This document shows, piece by piece, positions 1 through 6,118 of a stretch of 19,684 nucleotides of DNA. The position numbers were made by a program, and so were the translations under genes. A model generated the notes under the pieces. That model was not told the origin of the DNA. It saw only the letters and a list, made by a program, of their open reading frames with translations, and did no database searches. Source of the DNA: an uncultured Eubacteriales bacterium (GTDB taxonomy: Bacteria; Bacillota; Clostridia; Oscillospirales; Acutalibacteraceae); NCBI GenBank assembly GCA_900321905.1, contig ONXZ01000003.1, positions 1-19,684 of the forward strand. The letters are read 5' to 3'. How positions within the stretch are numbered: the first letter of the stretch is position 1; each line of letters opens with the position of its first letter.

Positions 1-2
1 CT

Positions 3-224
3 GTTGATACACGCACGGAAGCGCATATCGAACACGGTATGGACAGACTTATGATTGGCAGAACGGTGTTTGTAATTGCTCACAGACTTTCAACAGTTCG
101 CAACTCAAACGCTATTATGGTGCTTGAGCATGGCGAAATTATCGAGCGTGGCGACCACGCGGACCTGCTTGCACAAAAGGGCAGGTACTACGAACTTTGC
201 ACAGGCAAGGCACAACTGTCGTAA
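3..224 (+). CDS. ABC exporter ATP-binding protein, C-terminal fragment (5' end outside window)
   Basis: This is the last 73 codons of an ABC transporter nucleotide-binding domain, open at the left edge of the window. The reading frame starts with VDTRTE, the D-loop that follows Walker B, and then has the switch histidine in the H-loop IAHRLSTV. The tail, with LEHGEIIERGDHADLL, is typical of the ABCB/MsbA/LmrA-like half-transporters whose ATPase is fused C-terminal to a membrane domain. Those proteins hydrolyse ATP to export lipids, peptides or drugs across the cytoplasmic membrane. The substrate cannot be told from this part. The stop is TAA at 222-224, and no convincing terminator follows it before the next promoter at 305. 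Confidence 0.9.
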   Translation, partial: VDTRTEAHIEHGMDRLMIGRTVFVIAHRLSTVRNSNAIMVLEHGEIIERGDHADLLAQKGRYYELCTGKAQLS

Positions 225-304
225 ACGCTATTTTGTGTGAGATTTGACGGAATACACAACATTTTGGCAATATTTTACACTCAAAAAATTTATTGCAAAA
301 ACAC

Positions 305-333
305 TTTACAAAACAAACCAATCGTGCTATAAT
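305..333 (+). promoter_or_regulatory. Sigma-A type promoter for the SPKTG surface protein
   Basis: A -35 box TTTACA (305-310), a 17-bp spacer and a perfect -10 box TATAAT (328-333) preceded by TGC give an extended -10 promoter. It lies about 50 bases before the start codon at 387, in an AT-rich gap. Confidence 0.75.
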
Positions 334-386
334 TTATTTGATTATAATGATATAAATATCTAATGTTATATTTTGAGGTGTTTAGA

Positions 387-884
387 ATGAAAAAAGTTAT
401 TTCAATTATCCTTTCACTCGTACTTCTCGCTTCTGTATCTGCAGTTACAACAGTTCCTGCATTTGCAGCAAAAGTTCAGAGCATTGAAAGCACAACAGAA
501 GAGGGACCAAACATCACAGGTGAAGTTAACGGTAATCCGTCATCTGACGTAGTTTACGAAAAGGACCCTCAGGACCCTACCAAAATCACATTCACCTACA
601 CCGGTGACGGTGAACTCACAGGTTGGGAATTTCCGGGCATGACCGAAGGTAAGGATTACATCATCGTTTCACGTGACGGTAACTCAATCACAATCCAGCT
701 TCTTAACGGTTACGACGGCGACGTTGTTGCAAACGCAATTGTTAAAGAGACTACTACCGGTCAGACTCCAAAGAAGAATGGCGACAACAAGTCACCTAAA
801 ACAGGCGCCGCAACAGCAACTGCTGCTGTAGTTGCAGGCGCAGGTATTGCAGTGCTTGCTGCAGTTAAAAAGAAGAACGACTAA
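387..884 (+). CDS. Small secreted cell-wall-anchored protein with C-terminal SPKTG sorting signal
   Basis: This is a 165-residue precursor of unknown function with a complete export-and-anchor layout. Residues 1-27 are a signal peptide (charged MKK, hydrophobic core, probable cleavage after PAFA). Residues 28-130 are an acidic, Thr/Gly/Asp-rich soluble region in which no known domain is recognised. Residues 136-140 are SPKTG, followed by an Ala/Val-rich membrane segment (141-160) and the charged tail KKKND. That is the tripartite signal sortases read, with cleavage expected between Thr and Gly. The start at 387 is chosen because GAGGTG (375-380) sits six bases upstream and the signal peptide begins there; an in-frame ATG at 363 would add eight residues with no reason for them. 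A sortase gene follows after one hairpin. Confidence 0.85.
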   Translation: MKKVISIILSLVLLASVSAVTTVPAFAAKVQSIESTTEEGPNITGEVNGNPSSDVVYEKDPQDPTKITFTYTGDGELTGWEFPGMTEGKDYIIVSRDGNSITIQLLNGYDGDVVANAIVKETTTGQTPKKNGDNKSPKTGAATATAAVVAGAGIAVLAAVKKKND

Positions 885-908
885 TAATTAAATAAACAGC
901 CCGTGGTA

Positions 909-950
909 GGGGCACCCTATTTGCGTAGGGTGCCCCAGCGTGTTTTTATT
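909..950 (+). terminator. Hairpin terminator between the surface protein and sortase genes
   Basis: GGGGCACCCTA (909-919) pairs perfectly with TAGGGTGCCCC (926-936) around a six-base loop, with a T-rich run at 942-950. It should end or attenuate transcription of the abundant substrate before the sortase. The left arm begins with GTAGGG (906-911), like the hairpin near 13931, so it may belong to a small palindromic repeat family. Confidence 0.8.
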
Positions 951-976
951 ATGTTTTGAACAGAAAGACTGATTTA

Positions 977-1780
977 ATGAGCGACAAAACCAAAAATTCG
1001 CAACAAGACGAACAGCGCAAAAAAGAACGCAGAATTATAATAGTTTTACTTATCATTTTATTTGTTATTGTTGGCTCTGCGTTCCTCGGTTATTATCTCT
1101 ATACGCAGTATGACGCAAGGCAAAACGATGAGTATGCGTCAAGAATTGCTGCCACAACGCAGAGCGTTGACGAACATATTGCAAAAAATCCGATTGATTT
1201 TGATTCAATCAGGTCGAGCAATCAGGATATATACGCCTGGGTCAAAGTACCCGGCACAAATGTTGATTACCCTGTAGTTCAGCACCCGAGCGACGATTAT
1301 TTTTATCTTAAGCATGAGGCGTATAACAAAACCTGGAGTTCAAGCGGCTCCGTGTATGCGGAACTCGGCAACACAAAGACGTTCAGGGACAGGGTGACGG
1401 TGCTTTACGGCCACAACGGATATGGCGACACAATGTTCACCACGCTGCATAATTTTGAGTCAACGGAGTTCTTTAACAAGCGCGACAAGTTTTATATCTA
1501 TATGCCCCAGCGCAAACTGACTTACAAAATTGTATCAGCGTTTAAATATGATGACAGACATTTGCTCAATTGTTTTGATTTTAACGACACAACAGTTTAT
1601 CGCGATTTTATCAAGATGATTCAGGCGCCTGACACAAATAATAAAAATGTCAGGGAAAATCTTGGCAGGGTGCTCACAACTAACGACCATATTGTGGTGC
1701 TGTCAACCTGCTTTACAAATCAAAGAAGTAACAGATATTTAGTATGCGGAGTATTGATTAAGGATGAAAAGACAAATTGA
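977..1780 (+). CDS. srtB: Class B sortase (transpeptidase)
   Basis: This 267-residue membrane-anchored cysteine transpeptidase would join sorting-signal proteins to the peptidoglycan cross-bridge. A cytoplasmic lysine/arginine-rich start is followed by one membrane helix (about residues 20-43) and the extracellular sortase fold. The catalytic triad is visible: His146 in LYGHN, Cys245 in VLSTC and Arg253 in SNRYLV. The YxWVxVPGTNVDYPV segment before the His and the long stretch between His and Cys are typical of class B rather than class A, C or D. A TTG at 956 could extend the frame by seven residues. ATG 977 is preferred, though its ribosome site is weak (AGAAAG, 962-967). Clostridioides difficile SrtB is known to use (S/P)PxTG signals, matching the SPKTG protein just upstream. 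The 3' end overlaps the next gene by 17 bases. Confidence 0.92.
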   Translation: MSDKTKNSQQDEQRKKERRIIIVLLIILFVIVGSAFLGYYLYTQYDARQNDEYASRIAATTQSVDEHIAKNPIDFDSIRSSNQDIYAWVKVPGTNVDYPVVQHPSDDYFYLKHEAYNKTWSSSGSVYAELGNTKTFRDRVTVLYGHNGYGDTMFTTLHNFESTEFFNKRDKFYIYMPQRKLTYKIVSAFKYDDRHLLNCFDFNDTTVYRDFIKMIQAPDTNNKNVRENLGRVLTTNDHIVVLSTCFTNQRSNRYLVCGVLIKDEKTN

Positions 1781-3116
1781 CCCCAATCTTTCAGCGCTTG
1801 AGAGTGATGATATTTTAAGCAGTATCGGCGCGGACAAGCCGTCTGAGCCCGAGGTTAAGCCTGAGCCGCAGCCAAAACCTGAGCCGCAGTTGGACGAGCC
1901 TTTTACCGAACTCAAAGAGGATATCAAGAGTTATCAGGAGGCGCGCGCCGAGGCTGAACGTGAACGCAGTGAGAGTAGTCACCATCATCACCATCACCAC
2001 CATCACCATCATCACTCGTCAGGCAAAAAACATTCAGGTTCACACCATCACTCTTCATCATCAAGCAACAAAAAGAGTAAAAAAGACAAGAAAAAATTGC
2101 CGACAGCGCTTAAAATTGCAATCATTATTTTGCTTGTACTTGCGCTTGCAATCGGCACGGTTTTCGGTACGTTTATGTTCCTTCGCTACAAGGGCAAAAA
2201 GGACATTATGCCTGTCACAACAGGCGATGTGAAGTATGAGGAAATAATTGAATACGGCGGACATAAGTATAAGTATAACGAAGACGTTGTTGCGCTTGCA
2301 TTTATCGGCGTTGACCAGCGTACGCTTGAAAGCAGCACAAACACAGACTTTGTGGGTTGCGCCGACGCAGATATCGTTATTGCGGTTGATACAAACACGG
2401 GCAAAACGAATGTTATCGCAATCCCGCGTGATACAATGGTTGATATTGACCGCTATAGCGCAGATACAGGACTGCTGATAAACAGTGAAACCTCGCAACT
2501 TTGCCTTGCGTACGCTTACGGCGACGGTGAAGAACTGAGTTGCCAGAACACAGTTGACGCTATGAGCAGAATCCTCAACAATGTCCCGATTCAAAAGTAC
2601 TTTGTGCTTGACCTTGACGGTATTGCGCCGCTCAATGACGCAATCGGCGGCGTAGAGATTTCAAACTCGCTTTACGATTTTCCTGACGAGGGTATCAAAG
2701 TGGGCGACTCGGTAATGCTCAAGGGCGATATGGCTGAAAAATATGTAAGGTCGCGTAATATGGACAACGTTGAAGCGTCGCTCAACCGTACAGACCGCCA
2801 GATTCAGTACGTCAGAGCATTTGCAACACAGGCGCTTCCTGCGGTTGTGCGCGATTTCTCAACAGTTTCAAAACTGTACAACACGTCAAAAAATTATTCA
2901 AAAACAAACCTGTCAATGTCAAACGCAACGTATATGGCTTCGCTGTTTTTGCAGAAGAATATACGCGATTTTGAAGGCACAACACTCAAGGGTAAGATGC
3001 AGGCATCCGCAGACCCTAACCCCGAATTTGCAGACGTTGTGCATGCTGAGTTTTATCCCGACAAAGACTGCGTAATGCAGGCGGTACTTAAAGCGTTCTA
3101 CACGCAAATAGATTAA
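1764..3116 (+). CDS. LytR-CpsA-Psr (LCP) family wall-polymer ligase with histidine-rich N-terminal tail
   Basis: This 450-residue type II membrane protein should transfer undecaprenyl-linked polymers such as teichoic acids or polysaccharides to peptidoglycan outside the cell. Residues 1-110 form a long cytoplasmic tail: a Pro/Glu repeat region (about 27-46), an acidic helix, twelve consecutive histidines (73-84), then Ser/His- and Lys-rich stretches. One membrane helix follows (about 114-140). The LCP domain runs from about 171 to 355, with the arginine motifs of the family: IPRD at 220-223 (Arg222) and the VRSRN...LNRTDRQ segment (328-346) that holds the pyrophosphate-binding arginines. The start overlaps the sortase end by 17 bases, so the two genes are probably co-transcribed and translationally coupled. 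A terminator follows immediately. Confidence 0.9.
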   Translation: MKRQIDPNLSALESDDILSSIGADKPSEPEVKPEPQPKPEPQLDEPFTELKEDIKSYQEARAEAERERSESSHHHHHHHHHHHHSSGKKHSGSHHHSSSSSNKKSKKDKKKLPTALKIAIIILLVLALAIGTVFGTFMFLRYKGKKDIMPVTTGDVKYEEIIEYGGHKYKYNEDVVALAFIGVDQRTLESSTNTDFVGCADADIVIAVDTNTGKTNVIAIPRDTMVDIDRYSADTGLLINSETSQLCLAYAYGDGEELSCQNTVDAMSRILNNVPIQKYFVLDLDGIAPLNDAIGGVEISNSLYDFPDEGIKVGDSVMLKGDMAEKYVRSRNMDNVEASLNRTDRQIQYVRAFATQALPAVVRDFSTVSKLYNTSKNYSKTNLSMSNATYMASLFLQKNIRDFEGTTLKGKMQASADPNPEFADVVHAEFYPDKDCVMQAVLKAFYTQID

Positions 3117-3120
3117 TGAA

Positions 3121-3149
3121 AATCGGTGTCAGATGACACCGATTTTTTT
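3121..3149 (+). terminator. Rho-independent terminator after the LCP gene
   Basis: AATCGGTGTC (3121-3130) pairs with GACACCGATT (3135-3144) across a four-base loop, followed by seven T (3143-3149). It separates convergent genes. The - strand side has only four T after the stem, so bidirectional action is weaker. Confidence 0.9.
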
Positions 3150-3558
3150 AATGCTTATTTGCTTTTCTCTTTTCGTTTTTCATCTTGATATGCCCAAACA
3201 GAATTCCGATTATTGCCGCAAGTGCAAAAAACAGGAACATCGGTATATCGGCAGCATCGTAATATGTCACTATTTCTTTAACCTTAAAGCCGCTGTTAAG
3301 TATAGGAAACGCGGCGGCACACAGCATATTCATTGCGCCAAAAAACAGCGCCGCAAGCCACTTTTTTTGCGAGTGCGATACATATCCTATCACCGCGCCT
3401 ACGCATATAGACGCTATTGGCAGCACAACATACATTGTCATAAACGCTATTCCGCCGTCGTCGTGCGGCGACATAAGTATTGCTAAAAAACATATTACCC
3501 ACACTGCAAGATATGCAATCAGCGCGGTTTTTTTAGATTTTTCAGTTAACTGTTTCAT
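3148..3558 (-). CDS. Four-helix membrane protein of unknown function
   Basis: This is a 136-residue hydrophobic protein that I do not recognise. Four likely membrane helices are visible: TALIAYLAVWVICFLAI, MYVVLPIASICVGAVIGYV, WLAALFFGAMNMLCAAA and IPMFLFFALAAIIGILFG. Charged ends (MKQLTEKSKK and KMKNEKRKANKH) suggest that both termini are cytoplasmic. The start at 3558 is chosen because ATGA overlaps the stop of the upstream GH3 gene (stop at 3555-3557), the classic mark of translational coupling. An ATG seven codons earlier (3579) also exists. Coupling to a cytoplasmic glycosidase hints at a role in sugar uptake or regulation, but nothing in the protein itself shows that. Confidence 0.7.
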   Translation of the reverse strand: MKQLTEKSKKTALIAYLAVWVICFLAILMSPHDDGGIAFMTMYVVLPIASICVGAVIGYVSHSQKKWLAALFFGAMNMLCAAAFPILNSGFKVKEIVTYYDAADIPMFLFFALAAIIGILFGHIKMKNEKRKANKH

Positions 3559-5969
3559 AATTTCAAATCCATTGCGCATTTCAGCACGTTCATTGCACTG
3601 CGCTGAATTTCGCCAAGAGTAATTCCAAACGGTTTGCCGAGCGATGACAGCAGTGTTTTGTCAGGCTTGCGGTTTGTAACTCTTGCGCCGCCCGGCATAA
3701 ATACGTCAATCTGCGCTCTTACGCGGTAAGCCTGGTCTTTGACCGCAGGGTTTTCAGGACTTTTTTCGCTCTGCATCCACCAGTCGGTCATAACGTTACC
3801 TTCGTAACCCCACTCGCCGCGCAGGATAGTTGTGCAAAGGTCGTAGTTGTAGTGACCGTACACGCCGTTAATGCGGTTGTAGGAAGTCATAATATTTTTC
3901 GGTTTCGCCTCTCTTACGCAGATTTCAAAACCTTTAAGGTAGATTTCACGCAGGGCGCGTTCGGACAGTCGGCTGTCGTTTTTAGTGCGGCGCATTTCCT
4001 GATTATTGCAGGCAAAATGTTTAGGACAGGCGGAAGCGCCCTGGCTCTGTATGCCGCGAACTGCAGCCGCTGCCATCTTACCCGTAATGTACGGGTCCTC
4101 GCTGTAATATTCAAAATTCCTGCCGCAAAGCGGATTGCGGTGTATGTTCATGCCGGGTGCCAGAAGTACGTCGGTGCCGCGCTCTTTCATCTCTTTTGCA
4201 AGTTCGGTGTGAATAGCCTCAACAAGTTCCGTATCAAAAGTGCATGCGAGCAGAGTGCCAATCGGAATGAGTGAGCAGTATGCAAAAAGACGAATACCTG
4301 ACGGACCGTCGGTTGTGATAACCGCAGGCACGCCTTTGTCGCGCAGTGACTCAAGCACGCCTGCAAACGCGCCCGCATTGCCTTTCGCACCGAGTTTGCT
4401 GTCCATTGTGTAGTCGCCGCGAGTGATGGCTTCAAGTTCAACAAGGTCAAGTTGAGCAACAAATTCTTCCATAGTGCATTTGCCGTTTTTAACGTCGATT
4501 AACTTGAGCCCTTTGTCGCCTGTCATTTCAATATCTTCAGGCAAATTGTTGTTTATGCGTGTAGCAAGGTCAAACTTCTGTTTAGCAACTGCTTTTTTGC
4601 GCAGTACGGTTTTGCCGTCAACAACTTCCGCGTGCAGCACTTCAAAATGCTGCTGAGGAGCAGCCGCCTGGCGCAGTTGCTCGTAAACTTCAGTTTCCTC
4701 CTGGTAATATGAGAACACTCTTTTTGCCTCACGCACATTTTCACCGAGGTAGAAGGAATATTCGCCCTCCTCGGCAACGTATGCGCCTGCGTGGTTTGTT
4801 GAGCCGCAGTCGTCATATGACGTGAGTTGATAGTCGCCAACCCACATTTTAACCTCCTCGCACTCACTCGGTGCGAGGTCTTTTGTTTTTGTGAAAGCAA
4901 CAAGTTCACGCGCAGGATTGCCGAGTTTACCGCACGGCTTTTCAGCATATAACTGAATAACCTGTCTGCCGCTTCGCTTGCCTGTATTAGTAACTTTTGC
5001 GGTGATTTCAAATCCGTCGTCAAAAGCCTCGGTATCTATGTATTCAATATCAAAATCGGTGTAACTGAGTCCGTAGCCAAAAGGATAAACAACGTTGCTT
5101 TTGTCAAAAGACTCAAAGTAGCGGTAGCCTACAAAAATATCTTCCTCATAGTTGTTTACGTTCCTGCCTGCAAAGTTTTCGCTTGACGGGTAGTCAAAAT
5201 AATTTTTAGCAACGGTGTCGGTGAGTCTGCCGCTCGGGTTAACCTTGCCGCAAAGGACGTCCGCAACGGCGTTGCCGCTCTCCATACCGCCTTGAAAAAC
5301 GTACATAACGGCGGAGAGTTTGTCGCCGTATTTTTCAACCCACGACATATCCATAATGCCGCCTGTGTTAAGAAGGACTATAACCTTGTCAAAGTTTTCG
5401 CATACAAGGTCAAGCATAGCGGTTTCGCTCTTGCTGAGCAGATAGCAGCCTTCTTCGTAAGCGGAATCTCTGTCCTCGCCTGCGGCTCTGCCAATAGTTA
5501 CAACTGCAGTGTCGCTTGCACCCTTGTTTTGTTGCAGGGTTATGATGTCAAGCGGCATTTCCTTCTGACTGTACGGCCACTGACCCCATACGCCGTGATT
5601 TGGCGGGCATTCCTTAACCCAGGAAGCGTAAACCTCTGCAAGTTTTTCATTGAGTTCAAGTTCCTCGCAGTTTCTTATTCCGTCAACAAGATTGATTTTG
5701 TCAGGGCAGTTAACGTCGCCGCCGGAGCCGTATCCAACGTAAAACCAGTCAATCTGTGTGCGTGAAAAAAGCGACACAACCGTGCCTTTTTCAAGCGGAA
5801 GCGTGCCGTCATTTTTTACAAGCACAATACCCTCTGCCGCAGCTTGTCTGCAAAGGCGTTTCATTTCATCGGTGATTTCGCCCGTTGCTGTGGCACCCGC
5901 GTTTTCAGCCTGTGATACGTCAGATATAACATCGCTGACTTTGCTTTTTATCTTGTCCATTAAACTCAT
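3555..5969 (-). CDS. Glycoside hydrolase family 3 beta-glycosidase with reversed domain order
   Basis: This 804-residue retaining exo-glycosidase probably removes terminal beta-linked glucose or a similar sugar from oligosaccharides. Usual GH3 enzymes run TIM barrel, then alpha/beta sandwich, then Fn3-like domain. Here the sandwich comes first (about 40-290), then the Fn3-like domain (about 300-430, with PFGYGLSYTDF and RELVAFTKTKDLAPSE), and the TIM barrel last (about 490-800). The nucleophile is Asp729 in VMTDWW. The likely acid/base is Glu165 in GRAAGEDRDS, comparable to the SGEG glutamate of Thermotoga GH3 enzymes. The substrate-binding KHF motif and the TDGPSGIR loop are present. Reversed order is known in Ruminococcus albus and Butyrivibrio beta-glucosidases. 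There is no signal peptide, so it acts on imported sugars. The start is set by AAGGTGGT (complement of 5973-5980). Confidence 0.92.
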   Translation of the reverse strand: MSLMDKIKSKVSDVISDVSQAENAGATATGEITDEMKRLCRQAAAEGIVLVKNDGTLPLEKGTVVSLFSRTQIDWFYVGYGSGGDVNCPDKINLVDGIRNCEELELNEKLAEVYASWVKECPPNHGVWGQWPYSQKEMPLDIITLQQNKGASDTAVVTIGRAAGEDRDSAYEEGCYLLSKSETAMLDLVCENFDKVIVLLNTGGIMDMSWVEKYGDKLSAVMYVFQGGMESGNAVADVLCGKVNPSGRLTDTVAKNYFDYPSSENFAGRNVNNYEEDIFVGYRYFESFDKSNVVYPFGYGLSYTDFDIEYIDTEAFDDGFEITAKVTNTGKRSGRQVIQLYAEKPCGKLGNPARELVAFTKTKDLAPSECEEVKMWVGDYQLTSYDDCGSTNHAGAYVAEEGEYSFYLGENVREAKRVFSYYQEETEVYEQLRQAAAPQQHFEVLHAEVVDGKTVLRKKAVAKQKFDLATRINNNLPEDIEMTGDKGLKLIDVKNGKCTMEEFVAQLDLVELEAITRGDYTMDSKLGAKGNAGAFAGVLESLRDKGVPAVITTDGPSGIRLFAYCSLIPIGTLLACTFDTELVEAIHTELAKEMKERGTDVLLAPGMNIHRNPLCGRNFEYYSEDPYITGKMAAAAVRGIQSQGASACPKHFACNNQEMRRTKNDSRLSERALREIYLKGFEICVREAKPKNIMTSYNRINGVYGHYNYDLCTTILRGEWGYEGNVMTDWWMQSEKSPENPAVKDQAYRVRAQIDVFMPGGARVTNRKPDKTLLSSLGKPFGITLGEIQRSAMNVLKCAMDLKL

Positions 5970-5999
5970 ACTACCACCTTAAATATATAATATAAAACG

Positions 6000-6028
6000 A
6001 TTATATCATATATTGTAGGGGGTTACAA
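6000..6028 (-). promoter_or_regulatory. Sigma-A type promoter for the GH3 operon
   Basis: Read on the - strand: -35 TTGTAA (complement of 6023-6028), a 17-bp spacer and a perfect -10 TATAAT (complement of 6000-6005). The start codon lies about 31 bases downstream. It shares a 149-base divergent gap with spoIIE. Confidence 0.7.
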
Positions 6029-6054
6029 GACGGTTTTTTTATTCCTTACACAAT

Positions 6055-6087
6055 AAGACATTTTTCGCGTTTTGGCTTTTATATAAT
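6055..6087 (+). promoter_or_regulatory. Candidate Spo0A-dependent promoter of spoIIE (21-bp spacer)
   Basis: A perfect -10 TATAAT lies at 6082-6087. No good -35 exists at 17 bp, but AAGACA (6055-6060) lies 21 bp upstream. Bacillus subtilis spoIIE and spoIIG promoters are known for 21-22 bp spacers and depend on Spo0A with sigma-A. One near match to a 0A box, TAGCGAA against TGNCGAA, lies at 6090-6096. This is a weak call. Confidence 0.4.
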
Positions 6088-6118
6088 CATAGCGAATGAC
6101 AAATATGAGGATAGTAAA

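Noticed and set aside
232..266. Weak hairpin after the ABC gene (TTGTGT with ACACAA)
   Set aside because: The stem has six AT-rich pairs with a long loop and a poor T run, which is not enough to call a terminator.
956..976. TTG start adding seven residues to the sortase
   Set aside because: It lies just after the T-run of the terminator with no ribosome site. The ATG at 977 gives a normal sortase N-terminus.
1980..2015. His tract as an engineered affinity tag or sequencing artefact
   Set aside because: It lies inside a long natural tail in mid-frame with irregular CAC/CAT use and flanking His/Ser clusters, and no vector sequence is seen.
2061..2594. 177-codon open frame on the - strand inside the LCP gene
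   Set aside because: It is Cys-rich with no domain or ribosome site, and it lies wholly antisense to a clear LCP coding region.
3133..3486. 117-codon open frame on the + strand after the LCP gene
   Set aside because: It begins inside the terminator and mirrors the four-helix membrane protein on the other strand. Its Arg/Tyr/His-rich composition is typical of an antisense shadow.
5970..6118. Clear Spo0A boxes in the spoIIE upstream region
   Set aside because: Only imperfect matches to TGNCGAA were found, the best being TAGCGAA at 6090-6096, which lies downstream of the -10. They are too weak to annotate separately.
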